Shown here: in pieces, positions 1-5,789 of the stretch | Layout of the letters: the number at the start of each line of letters is the position of its first letter | Position numbering within the stretch: position 1 is the first letter of the stretch | From: Pseudomonadota bacterium | GTDB taxonomy: Bacteria > Pseudomonadota > Gammaproteobacteria > Burkholderiales > Thiobacillaceae | Reading direction: 5' to 3' | DNA length: 8,053 bases | NCBI GenBank assembly: GCA_021847385.1 | Contig: JAJZTV010000085.1 | Location: 1 to 8,053 of the forward strand | Made by a program: the position numbers and the translations under genes | Notes under the pieces: generated by a model | Database searches by the model: none | What the model saw: the letters and a program-made list of their open reading frames with translations, nothing else | What the model was told of the DNA's origin: nothing

Positions 1-223
1 CGCGAGCAGCCTGGTCATCACCGGCATTTCCAACCAGAACGGCAAGCTGACCAACAGCGGCGGTGCCAGCAGCTTCCAACAAAGCTGCGGCAACATCCAG
101 ATCAGCGTCAGCACCAGCGCTGCCACGCTGACCGCTTTCTGCCGCACCACGTCCGGTTCTTCCAACAGCACCAGCATTCCGCTGACCGGCATCAGCAATA
201 ACAACGGCAACCTCACCTACTAA
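1..223 (+). CDS. CVNH-domain (cyanovirin-N-like) lectin protein, 3' part only
   Basis: The reading frame is open from the window edge (codons begin at base 2) and ends at TAA 221-223, giving the last 73 residues. They resemble cyanovirin-N homology repeats. Residues about 3-16 look like the end of one repeat (SLVITGISNQNGKL), which in CV-N is the segment ending in 'I-x-N-x-D/N-G-x-L'. Residues about 25-73 form a nearly complete second repeat: SFQQSC, then TAFCRTTSG, then a hydrophobic strand SIPLTGI, then NNNGNLTY. Cys29 and Cys47 would match the conserved disulfide pair of each CVNH repeat, although the spacing of 18 is slightly longer than in CV-N. CVNH domains bind glycans, classically high-mannose; the ligand here is unknown. 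The segment is very rich in Ser, Thr and Asn, which fits an exported protein, but the N-terminus is outside the window, so a signal peptide cannot be checked. The family call is by eye and fairly firm. Confidence 0.75.
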   Translation, partial: ASSLVITGISNQNGKLTNSGGASSFQQSCGNIQISVSTSAATLTAFCRTTSGSSNSTSIPLTGISNNNGNLTY

Positions 224-272
224 TTTCCGGTAGGCAGGCGTAAGACGTAGCTCGAAGCGCCTTTGTGAAACG

Positions 273-303
273 AGGAGGAATAGGGTCGAACCCTATTCCT
301 CCT
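273..303 (+). terminator. Strong stem-loop, probable terminator after the CVNH gene
   Basis: A perfect 14-bp inverted repeat: left arm 273-286 (AGGAGGAATAGGGT), loop CGA 287-289, right arm 290-303. It begins 50 nt after the CVNH stop codon and is followed by ATTCGGTTTTC, so the T run starts 6 nt after the stem rather than directly. A factor-independent terminator is the simplest explanation. The delayed T run and the lack of a clear T tract on the other strand leave the efficiency and direction unsure. Confidence 0.65.
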
Positions 304-370
304 ATTCGGTTTTCTTGGCTTGGCAAAAGATTCCATGCCGGGTGCAACTGGCGTGGTCCACACGGCCTGC

Positions 371-379
371 TGCTACACT
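371..379 (+). promoter_or_regulatory. Candidate extended -10 promoter for yaeQ
   Basis: TGCTACACT at 371-379 reads as an extended -10 element (TGn followed by TACACT, 4 of 6 to consensus). Transcription would start near 386, giving a leader of about 23 nt before the ATG at 409. No good -35 element is visible at 16-18 bp upstream, which is tolerable for extended -10 promoters. The element lies after the hairpin at 273-303, so it would give the gene its own transcript. Confidence 0.35.
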
Positions 380-408
380 CCGGCTCCCAGCCCAGCGAGA
401 TTTCAGCC

Positions 409-951
409 ATGGCCCTGAAAGCCACCATCTATAAAGCCGACCTGCAGATCGCCGACATGGACCGGCACTATTACGCCGACCATGCGCTGACCATTGCCCG
501 CCACCCGTCGGAGACCGACGAACGGATGATGGTGCGGCTGCTGGCCTATGCCTTGTACGCGCAAGAAGGCATGGCGTTGACCCGCGGCCTGTTCGAGGTC
601 GACGAGCCGGACTTGTGGGTGAAAGACCTGACCGGCGAGATCAAACTCTGGATCGACCTGGGCCAGCCGGACGAAGACCGCATGCGCAAGGCCTGCAACC
701 GGGCCGACCGGGTGATCGTGATCTGCTACAGCCATAGCTGTCCGGTATGGTGGAAGCAGGTCGCCGACAAGCTGAGCCGCCTGCACAACCTGACCGTGCT
801 GCAATTGCCGAGCGAAACCGCCCAAGCCTTGGCCGACCTGGCCGAACGCACCATGGCCTTGCAGTGCATGGTGCAGGATGGCGACATCTGGCTGAATACC
901 GACGCGCAGAGCATTGCGGTGAAGCTGACGCCGCTGAAAGAGGCCGCCTGA
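409..951 (+). CDS. yaeQ: YaeQ family protein
   Basis: This encodes 180 aa, close to the 181 aa of E. coli YaeQ as I remember it. The frame is open from an ATG at 265, but I place the start at 409. From there the product opens MALKATIYKADLQIADMDRH, the characteristic N-terminus of the family, and the extra 48 residues upstream would be read through the hairpin and the candidate promoter. Family landmarks are ARHPSETDERMMVRLL (residues 30-45), EPDLWVKD (66-73), LWIDLGQPDEDRMRKAC (80-96), WWKQ (114-117), LAERTMALQ (144-152) and DGDIWL (157-162). YaeQ proteins are predicted to have a PD-(D/E)XK nuclease-like fold; Glu66/Asp68 and Asp83 fall in the segments expected to carry the acidic site. E. 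coli YaeQ was once reported to suppress RfaH loss, but no firm biochemical role is established. The protein has no signal peptide and should be cytoplasmic. The ribosome site is weak (AGCGAG, 394-399). It appears to be monocistronic. Confidence 0.93.
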   Translation: MALKATIYKADLQIADMDRHYYADHALTIARHPSETDERMMVRLLAYALYAQEGMALTRGLFEVDEPDLWVKDLTGEIKLWIDLGQPDEDRMRKACNRADRVIVICYSHSCPVWWKQVADKLSRLHNLTVLQLPSETAQALADLAERTMALQCMVQDGDIWLNTDAQSIAVKLTPLKEAA

Positions 952-1004
952 ACGCCCCCAATGCGACTGGTTCGTATGTACCAGCCGCGATGCGGGCCGC
1001 TCTA

Positions 1005-1032
1005 TCGACAACGACAAAAATTCAGATAAAGT
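1005..1032 (+). promoter_or_regulatory. Candidate sigma-70-type promoter for the small secreted protein gene
   Basis: TCGACA (1005-1010, 5 of 6 to the -35 consensus) is followed after 16 bp by TAAAGT (1027-1032, 4 of 6 to the -10 consensus). The start would fall near 1039, about 40 nt before the ATG at 1078. This stretch is also locally AT-rich compared with its surroundings. A chance match is quite possible. Confidence 0.25.
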
Positions 1033-1077
1033 TGCGTCAAACATAAGTCAACGATTGCATCACCGAGAGGCGTCGAC

Positions 1078-1446
1078 ATGAACAAAGCACTGTTGTCTTT
1101 GGCTGGATTGCTTGTGCTCTGCGGTTCGGCTCAGGCAGGCGAAACGCTCGATGCCGCCGCAGTCAAAAAGCTGATCACCGGCAACACCGCGCATATCCAG
1201 CGCGGCGATGGTTCCAGCCTCAAAACCTATTTCTCGCCCGACGGCAAGGTCATTCGCCATGAAAACGGCGTGACGAGCGAAGGCACCTGGCAGGTCAAGG
1301 ACGACGGCATGCACTGCGTGGAAGGCATAGCCGGCGGCGGCTGCGCCCGCATCGTCAAGAACGCCGACGGCAGCTATGAGCGGGTGCAGCCCTGGAGCAA
1401 AGCGGCCATCACCTGGACTGCCATAGTCAACGGCAAGGATTTCTAA
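1078..1446 (+). CDS. Small secreted protein of unknown function
   Basis: This encodes 122 aa. The start is supported by GAGAGG at 1065-1070, 7 nt upstream of the ATG. Residues 1-20 form a clear Sec signal peptide: Lys3, a hydrophobic core ALLSLAGLLVLCGS, and an AQA cleavage site before Gly21. Cys15 is not in a lipobox because Leu precedes it. The mature protein is about 100 aa. It carries a 'GNTAHIQRGDGSSLKTYFSP' segment (35-54), DGKVIR (55-60), EGTWQVKDDGMHC (68-80), and Cys80 and Cys89, which could form a disulfide in the periplasm. The order of motifs (GNT, a YF-PDGKV strand, G-TW-V-DG-xC, C-x-I, then W-x-x-I-x-x-GK at the end) resembles small secreted beta-rich proteins of the DUF995 type, but that is a resemblance only. 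It lies 80 nt upstream of the next exported-protein gene and may be transcribed with it. No function is assigned. Confidence 0.85.
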   Translation: MNKALLSLAGLLVLCGSAQAGETLDAAAVKKLITGNTAHIQRGDGSSLKTYFSPDGKVIRHENGVTSEGTWQVKDDGMHCVEGIAGGGCARIVKNADGSYERVQPWSKAAITWTAIVNGKDF

Positions 1447-1526
1447 CTCTCGACCCGACTTGAGCCTCAGCGACATCGCATAACAAGGCACTGCACAATT
1501 GCCCTCGACCTTGTGAAGGAAACACG

Positions 1527-2624
1527 ATGCGTACCCTCACCCTTGCCATGCTCTTGTTGAGCAGCCTTGGCGCCATTGAGGTCCATGCCTTCGATTTCGC
1601 GATCAGCAATTTCACCGTGCTGCGCGACGGCAGCACGCTGTTCACCGATTCGTTCTCCGATACTACGCCGCCGGTCGCGCCCAAGTTCAACAACGGCAAC
1701 ACCGCCTCTTACACCCTGCCGGCCGGCAGCTTCTCGCCCGCGGTGAACGGCAAGCTGCACCTGAACTCGGCCGCCGCCACGATCAGCCCAGCCGTATCGA
1801 CCAAACTCGGGGTGGCCGCCCATCTCAACAGCAATACCGATCCGGCCAACACCACCATAGGCCTGAAGCCGGGGTATAGCCTAGAAGTGTCCGGCATCTG
1901 GGATGCCATTGCGCCGGCCGACGCCAAAGAAACCTATTTCATCGAGCTGAGCGACTGGCAGAACAAGACCTGCGACGCCTGCATCCGCGTGGGCGTGGTG
2001 AAGAACGCCGACGGCACGGTGGAGATCCAATTCTGGCGCAACCTGATCGCCGACGACGAGATCAAGGAAAGGGTCGTCTTGGGCAAGGCCGCGTTCTCGC
2101 CCGGCGACAACCAGCAGATCCGCCTCCGGTTGAAAAAGGTCAGCCCGACGACCAACGAGGTGCGTGCCTCCTATGCCTATGTCAAAGACGGCGTGGTCGG
2201 CACCGAGGTGGAGCTGGGCGGCCAGACCGATGTCTTCACCGTGCGCGGCTATGCCATCGCCGCGTTCAAGGCCTTCGCCCCGGCCGCCTACGGCAAGCCG
2301 AGCGGGACCAACAAGGGCCTGTCGCTCACCGCCAACATCAATGTCGACAACAGCCATGCCGGCAAAACCGGCAACATCTATGTCGTGGCAATTTTTCAAG
2401 GCTCGATATTCGCCCACAACGGCACCTCATGGGTGGCCTGGGATGGCGTGGCGACGTTGCCGGCCTATGCCACGAACGTGTCGCTGACCGACCGCAGCAT
2501 CGACGTCTTGGACAAGCTGGACGTCTCCTCCATCGTCGGCACCACGATCCTGGTCGGCTATGCCCGCAATCAGGATGACTTGATCAATACCAAGGCTTAC
2601 GACGTGGTGCATACGGTCCAGTGA
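1527..2624 (+). CDS. Exported two-part protein with a recurring C-terminal module, function unknown
   Basis: This encodes 365 aa. AAGGA at 1516-1520 lies 6 nt before the ATG. Residues 1-21 are a signal peptide ending VHA, before FDF. The N-terminal part (about 22-260) begins with LFTDSFSD (38-45) and PPVAPKFNNGN (48-58), then GKLHLNSA, GYSLEVSGIWD and VEIQFWRN. This pattern, a buried strand before a 'D-x-F' turn followed by 'GKL-x-L', looks like a beta-sandwich of the concanavalin/LamG type seen in some PEP-CTERM exoproteins. No PEP-CTERM tail or anchor is present here. The only cysteines are Cys149 and Cys152 (CDAC), a close pair. The C-terminal part (about 270-364) is a separate module with GNIYVVAIF, SWVAWDG, LPAYA, DRSIDVLDKLDVSSIVGTT and VGYARNQDDLINTKAYDVVHTV. 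From memory, similar tails occur at the ends of other betaproteobacterial exported proteins. The protein is probably extracellular or periplasmic, perhaps binding a polymer. The downstream hydrolase gene begins 54 nt later. Confidence 0.88.
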   Translation: MRTLTLAMLLLSSLGAIEVHAFDFAISNFTVLRDGSTLFTDSFSDTTPPVAPKFNNGNTASYTLPAGSFSPAVNGKLHLNSAAATISPAVSTKLGVAAHLNSNTDPANTTIGLKPGYSLEVSGIWDAIAPADAKETYFIELSDWQNKTCDACIRVGVVKNADGTVEIQFWRNLIADDEIKERVVLGKAAFSPGDNQQIRLRLKKVSPTTNEVRASYAYVKDGVVGTEVELGGQTDVFTVRGYAIAAFKAFAPAAYGKPSGTNKGLSLTANINVDNSHAGKTGNIYVVAIFQGSIFAHNGTSWVAWDGVATLPAYATNVSLTDRSIDVLDKLDVSSIVGTTILVGYARNQDDLINTKAYDVVHTVQ

Positions 2625-2663
2625 TATGGCCTGCGTTCGGCCCATGCGGCAACCCATTCGACC

Positions 2664-2670
2664 AGAGGAG
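2664..2670 (+). promoter_or_regulatory. Ribosome binding site of the hydrolase gene
   Basis: AGAGGAG lies 8 nt upstream of the ATG at 2679. It fixes that start over the alternative overlapping frame opening at 2621, and shows that the gene is translated independently although it is probably co-transcribed with the gene before it. Confidence 0.7.
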
Positions 2671-2678
2671 TTCGGTAA

Positions 2679-3953
2679 ATGACCGCCATCGCCCACCGGA
2701 TCATCGCCGCATCGGCACTGCTGTATGCAGCGCTTGCCGCAGCGGGTATCGCTCAAGCCGCACCGGTCACGGACCTTTCGCAGGGCCAGACCGGAGTGAT
2801 CGAGTTTGACAGCATCACACCGACCAACATCTATACCTTCGTCACCAAGCAGGCCAGTCCGACGGTCACGCTGACAGCAACGCTGACCCTGCCCGATGGC
2901 GTTTCCGGCAAGGTGCCGGCGATGATCCTGGCCCATCATTGCGGTGGCATCACCACTTCGGTCACCAACCTGGCGACGATGCTGAACGGCATCGGCATCG
3001 CCACCTTCATCCCGGACAGCTTCAAGCCCCGTGGCTACCCCAGCGGGGTCTGCACCGGCTCGACCCTGAACAACACGGCCGCCATCGCCGACAATCTCTA
3101 CGCGCTCAAACTGCTGGCCACCCACCCGAACATCGACGCCAACCGCATCGGCATCATCGGCCAGTCCTATGGCGGCGGCGCGGTGTACACCACGGCGTTC
3201 GAGGAGGCGCGCAAGGCGGTGATCGACGGCTCGCTGAAATTCGCCGCACATATCGGCATGTACCCCACCGGCTGCAGCTCGCGTTATCTGTCCGACAACA
3301 TGACCGGCGCGCCGATGCTCTTGCTGCTCGGCGGGGCGGATACCTGGACACCGGCCGGGCCGTGCATGGACTTCTCACTGTTTATCCGCGCCAGGGGCAC
3401 GCCGACCACGACCATCGTCTATCCCGGTGCGCTGCATGCCTGGGACACCCCCGGCCAATATACTTACAACGCCAATTGGTCGCATATCGAGAATTGCTAT
3501 TACCAATTCCGGATGGATACCTCGCAAAATATCCAATACGACACCGGTGAGGTCCTGGCCGGCAGCACGGCCGTCAACAACTACCTCAGCAGATGCAAGC
3601 AATATGGCGCATCGCAAGGACCGGATGCCGCCACCAAGGCCACCTCCTACGCCGACATCACCGCTTTCCTGGCCCGGGTGTTCAAGCTCAGCAATGTCGC
3701 GCTGCCGGCCAGCCAACCCGACCGCATCTTCAATTACCTGGAGGCGGCCTACCCGAGCCATCTCGCCCCGGCCGGCGCGGCCTCGCAAACCGCCTCGGGC
3801 TATTACTTCCGCCATTACCCGACGACCAATAGCTATATCGCCACCAAAGGCGACGGGCAAGTCTATTACTACGCGCCAAGCAGCACTGCATCCCCCTTGC
3901 CCATCGGTGGCGAGGCCTCCTGGCTGAACACGGCAGGCCAACACGACTTCTAA
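2679..3953 (+). CDS. Secreted alpha/beta hydrolase (dienelactone hydrolase type) with a C-terminal module
   Basis: This encodes 424 aa. A Sec signal peptide covers residues 1-27 (Arg7, a hydrophobic Ala/Leu core, cleavage after AQA). The catalytic domain runs from about 60 to 335. It shows AMILAHHCGG (81-90, the strand and oxyanion loop), IPDSFKPRG (111-119, typical of dienelactone hydrolase relatives), the nucleophile elbow GQSYGGG (161-167) with Ser163, probable acid Asp221 in GGADTWTP, and His253 in PGALHAWD. The nucleophile is Ser, not the Cys of true dienelactone hydrolases, so an esterase-like reaction on an extracellular ester is more likely; the substrate is unknown. Six cysteines (88, 125, 199, 229, 273, 306) fit a disulfide-bonded exported enzyme. 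Residues about 347-417 form a second module: DRIFNYLEAAYPSHLAPAG, then YYFRHYPTTNSYIATKGDGQVYYY, ending in a 'PIGGEASWL' strand. I recall similar tails on other betaproteobacterial exoproteins. It is probably the second gene of a pair with the 365-aa exoprotein. Confidence 0.92.
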   Translation: MTAIAHRIIAASALLYAALAAAGIAQAAPVTDLSQGQTGVIEFDSITPTNIYTFVTKQASPTVTLTATLTLPDGVSGKVPAMILAHHCGGITTSVTNLATMLNGIGIATFIPDSFKPRGYPSGVCTGSTLNNTAAIADNLYALKLLATHPNIDANRIGIIGQSYGGGAVYTTAFEEARKAVIDGSLKFAAHIGMYPTGCSSRYLSDNMTGAPMLLLLGGADTWTPAGPCMDFSLFIRARGTPTTTIVYPGALHAWDTPGQYTYNANWSHIENCYYQFRMDTSQNIQYDTGEVLAGSTAVNNYLSRCKQYGASQGPDAATKATSYADITAFLARVFKLSNVALPASQPDRIFNYLEAAYPSHLAPAGAASQTASGYYFRHYPTTNSYIATKGDGQVYYYAPSSTASPLPIGGEASWLNTAGQHDF

Positions 3954-3978
3954 GCCAAGATGATGGCCCGCGCCCATA

Positions 3979-4008
3979 CCGTGCTTCCTGCATGCATAGG
4001 GAGCATGG
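3979..4008 (+). terminator. Possible terminator hairpin between convergent genes
   Basis: A 10-bp stem pairs 3979-3988 with 3999-4008 around a 10-nt loop. It includes two G-U wobbles, which pair only in plus-strand RNA. It starts 26 nt after the hydrolase stop and ends 10 nt before the stop of the minus-strand FapA gene. There is no T tract after it, so an intrinsic terminator is doubtful. Confidence 0.3.
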
Positions 4009-4017
4009 CATGCCGCG

Positions 4018-5640
4018 TTATATCCGCTCGATCTCGCCTTCCTTGAGCACATAGATACCCGCCTCGCGCTCGATGTCTTCTTGCCGCACCTTGTCGCCGA
4101 TTTCGATCTTGACGTTGCTGTAGATGGTTTTTTCCACGACCAGGCGTGCCTCTTCGGCCAGCTTGAGCGCTTGGCTGAGGTCGTCTTTCTCCAGGCGCGC
4201 GCTATCCAACTCCTGCATGATTTGGGCCCGGCTGTTCTCGGCCTTCTGCCGCATGCCGGGCTTGGCCCGTGCGGGGTTCTCGGCCAAGAAGGTCGATATC
4301 TTGACGATGTCTTCGAGTTCTTTGGTTTTTTGTGCGAGTTCTTTGTTGAGGCCGTTCAACCGTTCGTGCAACTTGGGGTTGGTGCCGACCATGATGTGGG
4401 TCTTCACGCCGACCGGCGTGCCGATGATGCCGGCCTGCACCAGCAAGGTGGCGCGCACCGAACCGCCGATGATGCTGCCCTGGCCGCTACCGGGCTTGCC
4501 CACGATGACCTGATTGGCCGCAGCCAGGTCGCTCTGCCTGGCCAGCTTTTCGATCTGGATGCTGTTGCCGGCCTCGATGCTGGCGTTCTCGACGAACAAG
4601 GCCGAGCAGGTGCCGCCGCAACGCACGCGGGCCGTGGTGGTCTTTGGCGCGTCGCTATGGCCGATGATGCCGCCCTTGACCACCACGTCGCCGCCGGCAT
4701 CCAAGGTAGCGGCCTCGACCGTGCCGCCGACATGGATATCGCCGCTGGCATAGAGGCTCATGCCGGGCTGCACGTCACCGCTGACCACGATGCTGCCGTC
4801 GAAATCGACATTGCCGCTATCGAGGTCGACTGTGCCGATAGTGATGCTCGGCTCCACGGTCATGCCGTTGCTCGCCAGCACCGGCTGGCCGGAGATGGCG
4901 GCGACGAGGATGCTGGGGTCTTGCGGGTCGAGTTTGGCCCCCTTGAGCTGCGCGCCGAACTGACAGGCCTTGCCGGCCTTGGCCGGGATGGCTTGGCCGA
5001 GCACGTTGACTCCGGGCTCGCCCTGGCTGGGCGGGATGTTCTGCATCAGCCGCTCGCCCTCGCGCACGGTGACGATGGTGCCCAGCTCGCGGTAATTCGC
5101 GACTCCCTTCGAATCGAAGCGGGGCCGACGCTCCTTGCTCATGTCGATCAGCGGCTTGAGCTTGCCGTCTTCACCGGCGATCGGCTTGCGCCCCTGCGCG
5201 ACCAGCAATTTGTTCGCCTCGCCACCGGCAATGGCACGGCCGATCTCATCGTGCAGGATGCCGTGGGTGATTTTCTTGTCGGCCAAAAGCTTGGCGACCA
5301 GATCGCGGCTCAAAGGCTTGCCGCCATAGGCCGGGGTGGCGGTGAGATAGGCGGCCATCTTGTCCGGCGCAAGATCGATCTGCGCCTCGGCATCGCGCAC
5401 CTCGCCGACTTCAAGCGTAAAAATTTCCTTGGTCTTGCCGCATTGTGCGGCGAGTTTCTGCAAAGCGGGGTCGATCAGGAACAGGTGGCCGAAGCCCTGG
5501 CTCGAGATCGCCGCCTTGATGGCGGCAGGCTCGACGGGCACGGCGTGCTCGCCAGGGGTATAGGTCGCCAGCAGCTTGCGGCCATCCGCACTCGGCGCGA
5601 AGCTCAAACCAAGCCCACCTAACACCTGCGATTGATTCAC
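4018..5640 (-). CDS. FapA family (DUF342) protein
   Basis: This encodes 540 aa and starts at GTG (5640-5638). No other start codon is visible just upstream in frame and the next Met is residue 95. AAGGCGG about 6-7 nt upstream is an acceptable ribosome site. The N-terminal 85 residues are poorly conserved. The FapA/DUF342 core follows from about 85 to 260, with AQIDLAPDKMAAYLTATPAYGG, LLADKKITHGI, LLVAQGRKPIAGEDGKL, VREGERL, and PPSQGEPGVNVLGQAIPAKAGK. Residues about 265-415 are short repeating beta-strand units rich in Gly-Asp and Gly-Gly, such as ASGDIHVGG, DAGGDVVVKGGIIG and VRCGGTCSALFVENASIEAG, which suggest a right-handed beta-helix. A long coiled coil (about 422-505) and a short beta tail end the protein. 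FapA was named for a role in flagellar assembly or placement in Vibrio, and DUF342 proteins also occur outside flagellar clusters. There are no flagellar genes in this window. It has no signal peptide and should be cytoplasmic. Cys341 and Cys345 form a CGGTC motif that is perhaps incidental. Confidence 0.92.
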   Translation of the reverse strand: MNQSQVLGGLGLSFAPSADGRKLLATYTPGEHAVPVEPAAIKAAISSQGFGHLFLIDPALQKLAAQCGKTKEIFTLEVGEVRDAEAQIDLAPDKMAAYLTATPAYGGKPLSRDLVAKLLADKKITHGILHDEIGRAIAGGEANKLLVAQGRKPIAGEDGKLKPLIDMSKERRPRFDSKGVANYRELGTIVTVREGERLMQNIPPSQGEPGVNVLGQAIPAKAGKACQFGAQLKGAKLDPQDPSILVAAISGQPVLASNGMTVEPSITIGTVDLDSGNVDFDGSIVVSGDVQPGMSLYASGDIHVGGTVEAATLDAGGDVVVKGGIIGHSDAPKTTTARVRCGGTCSALFVENASIEAGNSIQIEKLARQSDLAAANQVIVGKPGSGQGSIIGGSVRATLLVQAGIIGTPVGVKTHIMVGTNPKLHERLNGLNKELAQKTKELEDIVKISTFLAENPARAKPGMRQKAENSRAQIMQELDSARLEKDDLSQALKLAEEARLVVEKTIYSNVKIEIGDKVRQEDIEREAGIYVLKEGEIERI

Positions 5641-5684
5641 GCCGTCCGCCTTGTCACGCCTGAGCCGATGAATACGTCTGCTGC

Positions 5685-5713
5685 ATTATTGAATGGACTC
5701 GATGCCTTAGCCA
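5685..5713 (-). promoter_or_regulatory. Candidate promoter for the FapA gene
   Basis: On the minus strand AATAAT (plus-strand positions 5685-5690) matches 5 of 6 of the -10 consensus and would give a leader of about 38 nt before the GTG. The -35 position with a 17-bp spacer (5708-5713, TGGCTA) is poor at 3 of 6. It lies just beside the inverted repeat at 5717-5756. Confidence 0.3.
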
Positions 5714-5716
5714 GTC

Positions 5717-5756
5717 TTTTGTCGGGCATTCCAGTTGCGCGGCTATCCCGACAAAA
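5717..5756. repeat. Perfect 10-bp inverted repeat in the divergent intergenic region, possible operator
   Basis: TTTTGTCGGG (5717-5726) and its exact reverse complement CCCGACAAAA (5747-5756) flank a 20-nt spacer. The arm centres are 30 bp apart, close to three helical turns, so two dimers or a dimer with spread half-sites could bind one DNA face. The repeat lies roughly midway between the divergent FapA and binding-protein genes. It could also form a stem with a 20-nt loop, but with the T/A-rich ends at the stem base and no coding region reading into it, a regulator site seems more likely than a terminator. Confidence 0.5.
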
Positions 5757-5789
5757 TCGCTCAAGCCCTACCGCATTTGTCCGGAATCC

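Noticed and set aside
281..293. GGGTCGAACCC resembling a tRNA T-arm, suggesting a tRNA remnant or attachment site
   Set aside because: The T-loop lacks one conserved T, and there is no acceptor stem, anticodon arm or CCA around it. The symmetry is fully explained by the 14-bp hairpin.
265..408. The upstream 48-codon extension of the yaeQ frame
   Set aside because: The family N-terminus begins at 409. The extension starts ahead of the 273-303 hairpin, translates through it, and gives a sequence with no family likeness.
967..995. Small stem-loops after yaeQ (967-971 with 980-984, and 985-988 with 992-995)
   Set aside because: The stems are only 5 and 4 bp with no T tract, too weak to call a terminator.
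403..1044. A 213-codon minus-strand frame opposite yaeQ
   Set aside because: It covers the yaeQ gene in antisense, is rich in His/Gln/Val/Gly in the usual shadow pattern, and shows no domain. YaeQ on the plus strand has full-length family motifs.
1458..1490. A possible promoter before the 365-aa exoprotein gene (TTGAGC and TAACAA)
   Set aside because: The spacing is about 15 bp and both elements match poorly, so it is not distinguishable from chance.
1354..2017. A shared VKNADG-type segment in the 122-aa and 365-aa secreted proteins (1354-1371 and 1998-2015), suggesting common descent
   Set aside because: The match is only about six residues within a common turn sequence, and the flanking residues differ.
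2427..3251. A 274-codon minus-strand frame across the exoprotein/hydrolase junction
   Set aside because: It is antisense to two genes with signal peptides and recognisable motifs, and its product is low in information (Gly, Asp, Arg, Val rich).
4081..5622. A 513-codon open frame on the plus strand opposite the FapA gene
   Set aside because: It is antisense to a well-supported gene, its product has a biased Leu/Ala/Gly/Asp/His/Arg composition with no recognisable motifs, and it arises from the GC-rich codon pattern of the true gene.
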